A stretch of DNA of 64,000 bases, taken from positions 186,001 to 250,000 of the forward strand of contig DASREE010000008.1 in NCBI GenBank assembly GCA_035652235.1, given 5' to 3'. The DNA comes from PALSA-612 sp035652235 (lineage in GTDB: Bacteria; Actinomycetota; Thermoleophilia; Gaiellales; Gaiellaceae). Of the stretch, positions 23,676 through 30,662 are shown one piece after another; the first letter of the stretch is position 1, and every line of letters starts with the position of its first letter. The notes below the pieces were generated by a model. That model had not been told where the DNA came from. It made no database searches and worked only from the letters and a program-made list of their open reading frames with translations. The position numbers were made by a program, and so were the translations under genes.

Positions 23676-24797
23676 TCAGCTCCGCCTCCGGCCGCCGCCG
23701 AGCAGCGACCGGATCCCCCGGACGGCCTGGGCGATCCGCTGCTCGTTCTCGACGAGCGCGAAGCGGACGTGGCCCTCGCCGGCCGGGCCGAAGCCGGCGC
23801 CCGGGCTCACCGCCACCTTTGCGTCGCGGAGCAGGCGCAGCGCGAAGGCGTGCGAGCCCTCGCCGCGGAACGGCTCAGGGATCCGCGCCCAGGCGAACAT
23901 CGTCCCGCGCGGCGGCTCGATCTCCCAGCCGGCGCGCGCGAGCCCCCGGCAGAGGGCGTCGCGGCGCGAGCGGTAGATCTCGCGCACGCGATCCGGGTAG
24001 CCGGATGCCTCCTTCAGCGCCACGATCGCCGCGATCTGGATCGGCTGGAAGGTGCCGTAGTCGAGGTACGACTTGAGCCGGGCGAGGCCGGCCAGGATGC
24101 CGGCGTTGCCGACGGCGAAGCCGACCCGCCAGCCGGCCATCGAGAAGCCCTTCGTGAGCGTGTACAGCTCGACCGCCACCTCGCGCGCGCCGTCAGCCTG
24201 CAGGATCGACGGCGGCCGATGGCCGTCGAAGCCGAGGTCGGCGTAGGCGAAGTCGTGCACGACGGCGAGGCCGTGCGAGCGGGCGACGTCGACGATCCGC
24301 TGCAGCTGCGGCAGGTCGGCGACCGCGGTCGTCGGGTTGTGTGGGAACGAGCAGACGACGGCCCGCGCGCGCCCGCGCGCGTTCCGGACGGCGTCCTCGA
24401 TCGCCTCCGCGACGTCGCCGGCGAGCGGGAAGCCGACCGCCTCGGCGCCGGCGAGCACGGGCGCGAAGCGGTGGATCGGATAGCTCGGATCGGGCACGAG
24501 CACCGCGTCGCCCGCGCCCGCGAGCACCCACAGCAGGTGCGCGAGCCCTTCCTTGGCACCGATGGTCGTCACCGCCTCGCGCTCCGGGTCGAGCGCGACG
24601 CCGAACCGCCGTGCGTACAGGTCGCAGATCGCCCCGCGCAGGTTGGCGAGGCCGCGGCTCGCCGAGTAGCGGTGGTTGCGCGGGTCGCGCGCGGCCTGTG
24701 CCAGCTTCTCGACGGCCGCGTCCGGGGAGGGCACGTCCGGATTGCCGAAGCCGAGGTCGACCACGTCCTCGCCCGCGCGGCGCAGCTCGAGCTTCAC
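23676..24797 (-). CDS. Class I/II aminotransferase (AlaC-like)
   Basis: 373 residues from GTG 24797. PLP fold-I aminotransferase: DLGFGNPDVPSP, SASRGLANLRGAI, PDPSYPIHRF, CSFPHNPTTAVADL, HDFAYADLGFDG, PLP-lysine in LTKGFSMAGWRVGFAVG, and C-terminal HVRFALVENEQRI. Most like glutamate-pyruvate (alanine) or branched-chain/aromatic transaminases. Family homology (LPPYAFAEVDRVKLE) continues upstream of the GTG to about 24850, but the frame has no ATG, GTG or TTG there; ATC 24854 would give 392 aa. Precedes leuB by 47 bp. Confidence 0.85.
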   Translation of the reverse strand: MKLELRRAGEDVVDLGFGNPDVPSPDAAVEKLAQAARDPRNHRYSASRGLANLRGAICDLYARRFGVALDPEREAVTTIGAKEGLAHLLWVLAGAGDAVLVPDPSYPIHRFAPVLAGAEAVGFPLAGDVAEAIEDAVRNARGRARAVVCSFPHNPTTAVADLPQLQRIVDVARSHGLAVVHDFAYADLGFDGHRPPSILQADGAREVAVELYTLTKGFSMAGWRVGFAVGNAGILAGLARLKSYLDYGTFQPIQIAAIVALKEASGYPDRVREIYRSRRDALCRGLARAGWEIEPPRGTMFAWARIPEPFRGEGSHAFALRLLRDAKVAVSPGAGFGPAGEGHVRFALVENEQRIAQAVRGIRSLLGGGRRRS

Positions 24798-24909
24798 GCG
24801 GTCGACCTCTGCGAAGGCGTACGGCGGCAGGTCCGTGACCCGGCGGAGCCGGATCGGAGACGGCCGCTCTAGCGGGGCGCCGGGCGCACGAGCGAAGCCT
24901 AGCGCACGC

Positions 24910-24984
24910 TCACGGCTCGAAGGTGACGAGGAACCCGGATGCCGTGCTCGCGAGGAGCGCGAGCAGGAGCGCGAGCCGGGGCAT
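24910..24984 (-). CDS. Possible Leu-rich leader peptide (24 aa) upstream of aminotransferase-leuB
   Basis: ATG 24984 to TGA 24910, beginning MPRLALLLALLASTASGFLV; seven Leu, four Ala. It ends 113 nt before the first canonical codon of the aminotransferase gene, in the direction of leuB. A TAGGCT box and another short GTG frame (MRPAPR) follow. The Leu run resembles an amino-acid leader peptide, but no terminator is evident and hydrophobic Leu/Ala strings arise easily at high GC. Treat as a candidate. Confidence 0.35.
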   Translation of the reverse strand: MPRLALLLALLASTASGFLVTFEP

Positions 24985-25025
24985 CCCGCACAGCCGCGCG
25001 CGGCCGCACGCCGGCCGCAAGGCTG

Positions 25026-25739
25026 CTACGCCGCGACCGCGCGCCGACTCCCGCCCAGGCGGTCGGCGAGCGACGCGACCTCGCCGACGACGACAAGGGC
25101 GGGAGGCTCGACGCCTGCCGCCGCCGCGGCGAGCCGGCCGAGCGGCGCCCGCACCACCCGCTGCCCGGGCAGCGTGCCGTGCGCGATCACCGCGGCCGGG
25201 GTGTCCGCGTCGCGACCGTGCGCGACGAGGCCGCGGGCGATCTCGTCCAGCCGGCCGAGGCCCATGAAGACGACGAGCGTCCCCGGCGTCGCCGCGAGCG
25301 CGGCGAGGTCGAGCGGGCCGTGCCCGGTGACGGCCGTCACCTGCGAGGAGACGCCGCGGTGCGTGACCGGGATGGCCGCCGCGGCCGGTACGGCCGCCAG
25401 CGCCGACACGCCGGGGACGACCTCGACGTCGACGCCGTGCGCGGCGAGATGCAGCGCCTCCTCGCCGCCGCGGCCGAAGAGGAAGGGGTCGCCGCCCTTG
25501 AGCCGGACGACGGCGAGGCCGCGCCGGGCGAGCCGGACGAGCAGCGCGTTGATCTCGTCCTGGGCGAGCGGCTCGCGCGAGACGCGGAGCGCCCCGGACG
25601 GCGCCTCGTCGACCAGCTCGCGCGCGACCAGCCGGTCGTAGACGAGCGCGTCGCAGGAGCGAAGGAGCGAGAGACCCCGAACCGTGATCAGCCCCGGGTC
25701 GCCCGGGCCGGCGCCGACGAGCGCGACCGAGCCGCTCAC
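25026..25739 (-). CDS. cobA: Uroporphyrinogen-III C-methyltransferase
   Basis: 237 residues from GTG 25739, overlapping the stop of the upstream gene. SAM-dependent enzyme making precorrin-2. Motifs: VALVGAGPGDPGLITVRGLSLL, YDRLV, VVRLKGGDPFLFGRGGEEA, VVPGVSALAAVPAAAAIPVTHRG and TLVVFMG. In this sulfate-assimilation operon it provides siroheme for the sulfite reductase encoded upstream, rather than B12. Confidence 0.94.
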   Translation of the reverse strand: MSGSVALVGAGPGDPGLITVRGLSLLRSCDALVYDRLVARELVDEAPSGALRVSREPLAQDEINALLVRLARRGLAVVRLKGGDPFLFGRGGEEALHLAAHGVDVEVVPGVSALAAVPAAAAIPVTHRGVSSQVTAVTGHGPLDLAALAATPGTLVVFMGLGRLDEIARGLVAHGRDADTPAAVIAHGTLPGQRVVRAPLGRLAAAAAGVEPPALVVVGEVASLADRLGGSRRAVAA

Positions 25740-26302
25740 CGCGCGAGCGCCTCCTCGACGAGCCGGCGGAAGTAGTCGCGGCGGGCCTCGTAGGTCGGCA
25801 GGTGCTCCTTCGCCCACGGGCGGAGCTCGCGCAGGCGCCGGGCGAGCGCGGCGTGCTCGGGCCGGACGATCGTCGCCGCCTCGTCGCGCAGCCGCTGCGC
25901 GAGCGCGGGCGAGGCGCCGCCGGTCGAGACGGCGACGGCGATCGGGCCCTGGCGGTGCACGGCCGGCAGGATGAGGCTGCACAGCTCGGGCGCGTCGGCC
26001 ACGTTGCAGAGCACCTGGCGCGCCTCGGCGTCGGCGAACACCTGCCGGTCGACCTGCGGGCGCGCGGTCGCGGCGGCGACGAGAAAGCGGCCGTCGAGGT
26101 CGCAGGAGCGGTAGCGGCGTGGCAGCGCCTCCGCGGCGAGCGCCGCCAGCTCGGGCTCGATGCGCGGGGCGACGACGGCGACGCGCGCGCCGCAGGCGGC
26201 GAGCTCTCGCCCTTTCTCGAGCGCCACCCGGCCGCCGCCGACGACCAGGCAGCTCCGGCCCTCGAGGTCGAGGCAGGCCATGTAGTAGCGCTTGTCGGCC
26301 AC
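25736..26302 (-). CDS. Precorrin-2 dehydrogenase / sirohydrochlorin ferrochelatase (Met8/CysG-N type)
   Basis: 188 residues from GTG 26302, preceded by GGGAGG; ATG 26329 is an alternative. Starts YYMACLDLEGRSCLVVGGGRVALEKG, the NAD-binding Rossmann motif of the family, with VLCNVADAPELCSLILPAV and VAVSTGGASPALAQRLR. It oxidises precorrin-2 and may insert iron to give siroheme. Adjacent to and overlapping cobA, so the two together replace fused CysG. Confidence 0.9.
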   Translation of the reverse strand: MADKRYYMACLDLEGRSCLVVGGGRVALEKGRELAACGARVAVVAPRIEPELAALAAEALPRRYRSCDLDGRFLVAAATARPQVDRQVFADAEARQVLCNVADAPELCSLILPAVHRQGPIAVAVSTGGASPALAQRLRDEAATIVRPEHAALARRLRELRPWAKEHLPTYEARRDYFRRLVEEALAR

Positions 26303-26329
26303 CGGCGCTCCCTCCCCGCGGCCGTGCAT

Positions 26330-26797
26330 CTACACACCCACGGTGGAGACGCGAGCGCCCTGGCGGTCGAGGCGCACGGACACCTCCGCGCCGCCCGCCG
26401 CCAGCGTGAGCGAGAACACTCCGGGGCCGACGGCCGTGAGCGAGACCGACTCGAGCTCGCGGCCCCGCAGCGCCCGCAGGGCGGAGGTGACCTCGCGCGC
26501 GCTCTCGCCGAGCGCGGCCCCGTTCGGCAGGCGGCGGTAGGCGGCGAGCGCGGCGCTCTCGCCGCCCGGCCCGTACAGCGCCCGCAGGCGGCCGGTGTGC
26601 AGGCCGAGCTCGAGCAGCTCCTGCAGCGTCTCCGCGTCGGCGCCTGCCACCTCGCCTGCGGACGCGGCCGCGAGCAGGCTGGCGAGGCGCTCGCGGTATG
26701 CCGGGTCGCGCGCCATCGCCAGCACGGCCTGCGCCTCGGCGACGGCGACGTCGCGGGCGTCGTCCGAGAGCGTGACGGCTGCGGCGCTACTCGTCAT
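26330..26797 (-). CDS. Unknown protein in the sulfate-assimilation operon
   Basis: 155 residues from ATG 26797, overlapping the cysH end by 11 nt. I do not recognise the family. It looks like a soluble helical protein (residues ~10-95, including LLAAASAGEVAGADAETLQELLELGLHTGRLRALYGPGGE) followed by a small beta region (~110-155, ESVSLTAVGPGVFSLTLAAGGAEVSVRLDRQG). Position between cysH and the siroheme genes suggests a role in sulfite/siroheme metabolism, by context only. Confidence 0.75.
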   Translation of the reverse strand: MTSSAAAVTLSDDARDVAVAEAQAVLAMARDPAYRERLASLLAAASAGEVAGADAETLQELLELGLHTGRLRALYGPGGESAALAAYRRLPNGAALGESAREVTSALRALRGRELESVSLTAVGPGVFSLTLAAGGAEVSVRLDRQGARVSTVGV

Positions 26798-27578
26798 CGT
26801 CCTCGCCGAGCAGCGTGCGCAGCTCGTGCTCGAGCCCGCCCGTCTCGATCGCGCAGTGGATGCCGCACTCCTTCGGCGCGTTCTCCTCCCACCACCAGCG
26901 CCCGGCCCGGGAGGGCTCGCCGGGGGCGATCGCGCGCGTGCAGGGGGCGCAGCCGATCGACGAGTAGCCCTGCGCGTACAGGGGATGCGTGGGCACGTCG
27001 TGCTCACGCACGTACGTCCACACCTCCTCCTCCGTCCACTCGGCCAGCGGGTTCAGCTTCACGATCGCGCCGTGGTCGTGGTCGATCTCCACCTTGCGGA
27101 TGTCCGTGCGCGAGGCCCACTGGTCGCGCCGCAGGCCGGTGATCCACGCATCCAGCGAGGCGAGATGGCGGGTGAGCGGCTGCACCTTGCGCACCTGGCA
27201 GCAGAGCAGGCGGTGCTCGACCTGCCGGTAGAAGAGGTTCGGGCCGTGCGCCGCGACCATGCGCGAGACGTGCTCCGCCCTCGGCGAGAGGAGCTCGAGC
27301 TCGAGCCCCGGGTAGCGCTCGCGGAGCTGCTCGATCAGCTCGAACGTCTGCTCGGGCAGCCGGCCCGTGTCGACGGAGAACACCTTCACGCCCCGGTCGA
27401 TCGCGTAGGCCATGTCGATCAGCGCCACGCCGTCGACCTGGAAGGCGGTCGAGATCGCGACTCGCGGCGAGAACCGCTCGAGTGCCCACTCGAGCAGCGC
27501 CTGCGGCTCCTGGCCCTCGAACTCGACCGAGAGCTCGCCCGCCTCCAGCTCGTCGATGACCTCCTCGTACAAGCTCAT
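26787..27578 (-). CDS. cysH: Assimilatory APS (adenylyl-sulfate) reductase
   Basis: 263 residues. ATG 27578 overlaps the sulfite reductase stop. PAPS/APS reductase fold: VAISTAFQVDGVALIDMA, VFSVDTGRLPEQTFEL. The CC...CxxC set (RLLCCQVRKVQPL and SSIGCAPCTRA) binds a 4Fe-4S cluster, marking the APS-specific type found in actinobacteria. ECGIHC near the C-terminus carries the catalytic Cys. Reduces APS to sulfite. Confidence 0.94.
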   Translation of the reverse strand: MSLYEEVIDELEAGELSVEFEGQEPQALLEWALERFSPRVAISTAFQVDGVALIDMAYAIDRGVKVFSVDTGRLPEQTFELIEQLRERYPGLELELLSPRAEHVSRMVAAHGPNLFYRQVEHRLLCCQVRKVQPLTRHLASLDAWITGLRRDQWASRTDIRKVEIDHDHGAIVKLNPLAEWTEEEVWTYVREHDVPTHPLYAQGYSSIGCAPCTRAIAPGEPSRAGRWWWEENAPKECGIHCAIETGGLEHELRTLLGEDDDE

Positions 27579-29206
27579 GCGGCTGCTGCCTCCTTGTCCG
27601 CTCGTGCGAGCGCCGGCTCGCGTCCTGCCAGCACGCCGAGCTCCTCGTCCGTCGTCCGGTCGCAGAACGCGCGGAAGCTCTCCCCCTGACGCCGCCGCCC
27701 GAGCCAGCCGCCGACCAGCCCCTCGACCGCGGCGTCGAGCTCGTCTGTCGGCACCCGGCGGAAGACGGGCCGCGCGATCGCCGCCTCCGGGCCGAGTCCG
27801 CCGCGCAGGAAGACGTCGTAGGCCTGGCGGCGGCGCCCCTCGTCGTCGCGGACGGTCGTGCCCTGGAAGCCGATGTCGCCGACCCAGTGCTGTGCGCAGG
27901 CGTGCGGGCAGCCGTCGAGGTGCAGCCGGAGGCCGGCGGCCGCCTCGCCGAACGTCTGCTCGAGCCGGCGGACGAGCGCGTCCAGCCGGGTCTTCGTCTC
28001 GGTGACCGAGAAGTTGCAGTGCGGCTCGCCGGTGCAGGCGATCGCGGTGCCGCGGAGCCCGCCCGCGTCGAGCGGGAAGCCGATCGCGCCGAGCTCCGCG
28101 ACGACCCCGTCGACCTCTCCCTCGGGGACGTGCGCGACGACGAGGTTCTGCTGGCGGGTGAGGCGGACGTCGCCGCCGACGCGCTCGGCCAGGTCGGCGA
28201 GCGCCAGCATCTGATCGCCCGAGACGAGGCCGACGTGGACGGGCGCGCCGATCGCGTACAGGCCGGGCTGCTTCTGCTCGCGCACGCCGAGGTGGTCGGA
28301 GAACGGCCCCGCCGGCGGCAGCGAGAAGTCGGCCAGCGTCCGCCCGAGCCGCCGCTCGAGCTCGGCGCGCATGCCCTCCGGCCCGTAGTCGTCGACCATG
28401 AACTTCATCCGCGCCTTGACGCGCGAGACCCGGTAGTGCAGGTCCTCTTTCCACGCGTCGAGGAGCGCGCGCAGCGCCTCGATCGCCTCCTCCTTGGGCA
28501 CGAACACGCCGAGGTCGCGGGCGAGGCGCGGGACGGACGAGAGACCGCCGCCGGCGAGCACGGCGAAGCCCTCGATGCCTTCGTGCACCTGCCCGACGAG
28601 CGAGATGCAGTTGATCTCCGGCGCGTTGCAGCGGTCGGCGCAGGCGGCGATCGTGATCTTGTGCTTGCGCGGCAGGTCCGAGTAATCGGGGTGGCCGTAG
28701 AAGAAGGCTGCCGCCTGGTCGACGAGCGGCTGCGTGTCGAACAGCTCGCCCGCGTCGATCCCGGCGAGCGGGCAGCCGGTGATGTTGCGGACGGCGTCGC
28801 CGCAGCCGCCCGCCGACGTCAGCCCGGCGGCGTGCAGCCGTTCGAACACCTCCGGGAGCGCGCCCAGCTCGATCCAGTGCAGCTGGATGTTCTGCCGCGT
28901 CGAGATCTCGCCGTCGCCGCGTCCGAAGCGGTTCGAGATGTCGCCGATCGCGCGCAGGCCGGCGGGGGAGAGCCGGCCGCCTGCGATCTTCACGCGCAGC
29001 ATGAACGTTCCAACCTTCGGCTTGTCGTGGTAGAGCCCCCACCACTTGAGGCGGACGATGTCCTCCTCCGGAACTCGCTCGTAGCCGGCGGCGACGAGTG
29101 CCGGCAGCTCGTCCAGCATCCCCAGCGGGCTCTTGTGCTGCTTGAGCCGCTCGACCGGGTTCCGCTTGAGCACGAGCTCCCAGGTCGTGTCGTCCGCGAT
29201 CGCCAT
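27575..29206 (-). CDS. Ferredoxin-dependent sulfite (or nitrite) reductase
   Basis: 543 residues from ATG 29206. Two ferredoxin-like/siroheme repeats: FMLRVKIAGGRLSPAGLRAIG and EISTRQNIQLHWIEL in the first half, VRLTRQQNLVVAHVP in the second. The 4Fe-4S/siroheme Cys motifs are in ACTGEPHCNFSVTETK and LDGCPHACAQHW. Sequence alone does not separate sulfite from nitrite reductases; co-transcription with cysH and siroheme genes argues for sulfite. First gene of the operon, behind an AT-rich upstream region. Confidence 0.92.
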   Translation of the reverse strand: MAIADDTTWELVLKRNPVERLKQHKSPLGMLDELPALVAAGYERVPEEDIVRLKWWGLYHDKPKVGTFMLRVKIAGGRLSPAGLRAIGDISNRFGRGDGEISTRQNIQLHWIELGALPEVFERLHAAGLTSAGGCGDAVRNITGCPLAGIDAGELFDTQPLVDQAAAFFYGHPDYSDLPRKHKITIAACADRCNAPEINCISLVGQVHEGIEGFAVLAGGGLSSVPRLARDLGVFVPKEEAIEALRALLDAWKEDLHYRVSRVKARMKFMVDDYGPEGMRAELERRLGRTLADFSLPPAGPFSDHLGVREQKQPGLYAIGAPVHVGLVSGDQMLALADLAERVGGDVRLTRQQNLVVAHVPEGEVDGVVAELGAIGFPLDAGGLRGTAIACTGEPHCNFSVTETKTRLDALVRRLEQTFGEAAAGLRLHLDGCPHACAQHWVGDIGFQGTTVRDDEGRRRQAYDVFLRGGLGPEAAIARPVFRRVPTDELDAAVEGLVGGWLGRRRQGESFRAFCDRTTDEELGVLAGREPALARADKEAAAA

Positions 29207-29215
29207 GGAGCGCGC

Positions 29216-29265
29216 ACCGTATCAAAATTCTTCAAAAAGAAAAGTAGCTTTTGAAAAGAAAGTAC
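29216..29265 (-). promoter_or_regulatory. AT-rich promoter/operator island before the sulfite reductase operon
   Basis: A ~45-bp block of mostly A and T in otherwise GC-rich DNA. Minus strand TACGGT (29221-29216) sits 9 nt before ATG 29206. On the plus strand AAAAAGAAAAGTA and TGAAAAGAAAGTA form a direct repeat about 20 bp apart, and CTTTTGAAAAG is an internal palindrome. Likely binding site for a sulfur-responsive regulator, unidentified. Confidence 0.6.
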
Positions 29266-29286
29266 TGGGCGATCGTGCGTCGCGTG

Positions 29287-30507
29287 CTAGACGGCTGCTC
29301 CCAGCCGGCCCAACACCTCCTCGACGTCCGGGTCGATCTCGACCGGGCGGACGAGCGGCGAGACGAGATCGGGCGTCTTCAGGCCGTCGCCGGTGACGAG
29401 GAGCACAACCCGGTCGCAGGCGCCGACCGCGCCCGAGGCGACCGCCTGACGGAGCGCGCCGAGCGTCACGCCGGGCGCCGTCTCGCCGAAGACGCCCGTC
29501 GTCGCCGCGAGCAGGCCGACGTTCTCGGCCACCTGCTCCTCCGGGACGGCGAAGATCGCGCCGCCGGTCTCGCGCGCCACCTCGACCGCGTGGTCGCCGT
29601 CGGCGGGGTTGCCGATGGCGAGCGACCGCGCCACGGTGTCGGGCCGGACGGGGCGGACGCGCTCTCCGTCGGCGAAGGCGGTCGCGACGGGGGCGCACCC
29701 CGCCGCCTGCCCGCCGTACAGGCGCGGTGGGGCGCCGTCGACGAGGCCGAGCCGCCGCAGCTCCTGGAATCCCTGCCCGACCTTGGAGAACATGGCTCCG
29801 GAGGCGATCGGTGCGACCACCGCGTCCGGCAGCTCCCAGCCGAGCTGCTCGGCGATCTCGAAGGCGAGCGTCTTCGACCCTTCGGCGTAGTAGGAGCGCA
29901 GGGTGACGTTGACGAACGCCCAGTCGACGTCGAAGGAGAGCTCGACCGTCAGCCGGGAGCAGTGGTCGTAGGTGCCGCGGACGGCGTAGATCGTCGCTCC
30001 GTACACGGCGGTGGCGACGAGCTTCTCCGGCTCCAGGTCGACCGGGCAGAACACCGCCGCCTCGAGCCCCTCCGCCGCGGCGCGGGCGGCGACAGCGTTC
30101 GCGAGGTTGCCCGTCGAGGAGCAGGCGAGCGTCGTCAGGCCGAGCTCCAGCGCCTTGGCGGCGGCGACCGCGACGACCCGGTCCTTGAAGGAGTGCGTTG
30201 GGTTGGCCGTGTCCAGCTTGAGGAAGAGCTCGCCCACTCCGAGCGTCTCCGCGAGCCTGGGCGCCGGGACGAGCGGGGTCAGCCCGGGAGCGAGCCGCGG
30301 CTCAGCCGGAGCCTCGACCGGCAGCAGGGGCGCGTAGCGCCAGATCGAACTCGGCCCGGCGGCGACGGCCTCTCGGGTGAAGGTACGGGCGGCCTCGTCC
30401 CAGTCGTAGACCGGGTCGAGGGGGCCGAAGCAGCTCGGGCAGCTGCCGATCGGGTCGAGGCCGTGCTCGGCTCCGCAGTTGCGACAGCGGAGTGCGGTGG
30501 CGGGCAA
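29287..30507 (-). CDS. Threonine-synthase-like PLP enzyme with N-terminal zinc ribbon, under SAM riboswitch
   Basis: 406 residues from TTG 30507, with GGGAGG 8 nt upstream. An N-terminal CRNCG...CPSC zinc ribbon precedes a fold-type II PLP domain: LKLDTANPTHSFKDRVV (PLP-lysine), ACSSTGNLANAVAARAA, and a C-terminal LLVTGDGLKTPDL. It resembles ThrC, but a second thrC stands next to hom and thrB at 39970. This copy follows a SAM-I riboswitch and flanks the cys operon. It may be a paralogue acting on O-phosphohomoserine, or another phospho-amino acid, in sulfur amino-acid synthesis; that is inference. Confidence 0.85.
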   Translation of the reverse strand: MPATALRCRNCGAEHGLDPIGSCPSCFGPLDPVYDWDEAARTFTREAVAAGPSSIWRYAPLLPVEAPAEPRLAPGLTPLVPAPRLAETLGVGELFLKLDTANPTHSFKDRVVAVAAAKALELGLTTLACSSTGNLANAVAARAAAEGLEAAVFCPVDLEPEKLVATAVYGATIYAVRGTYDHCSRLTVELSFDVDWAFVNVTLRSYYAEGSKTLAFEIAEQLGWELPDAVVAPIASGAMFSKVGQGFQELRRLGLVDGAPPRLYGGQAAGCAPVATAFADGERVRPVRPDTVARSLAIGNPADGDHAVEVARETGGAIFAVPEEQVAENVGLLAATTGVFGETAPGVTLGALRQAVASGAVGACDRVVLLVTGDGLKTPDLVSPLVRPVEIDPDVEEVLGRLGAAV

Positions 30508-30515
30508 TGCGGTGT

Positions 30516-30622
30516 CCTCCCTTCGTCTCGCTCGACATCCGTCCGGGCTTGGCACCTTGCTCCGAAGGGCAGGTTGCCGAGGCGTCCCAGGGCCGGTCCC
30601 TCAGCCTCTCTCGATGCGGAGC
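30516..30622 (-). promoter_or_regulatory. SAM-I (S-box) riboswitch
   Basis: Read on the minus strand: CGAGAGAGGCTGAGGGACCG, then GGCCC, CGGCAACC (near 30578-30572), AAGGTGCCAA (30558-30549) and GCGAGA near the 3' side. These are the conserved core blocks of the SAM-I aptamer in the right order. The threonine-synthase-like gene's GGGAGG Shine-Dalgarno follows within a few nt, so the P1 region could occlude translation when SAM is bound. No intrinsic terminator is visible. Confidence 0.88.
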
Positions 30623-30647
30623 GGGACGGCGCCCGCGTCCGGCTGCC

Positions 30648-30655
30648 AGTATACG
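30648..30655. promoter_or_regulatory. Shared divergent -10 region (GTATAC) for proA and the riboswitch transcript
   Basis: Minus strand TATACT (30653-30648) lies ~26 nt before the riboswitch; plus strand TATACG (30650-30655) lies 7 nt before proA GTG 30663. The palindromic GTATAC thus serves both directions. Confidence 0.55.
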
Positions 30656-30662
30656 AAATGAA

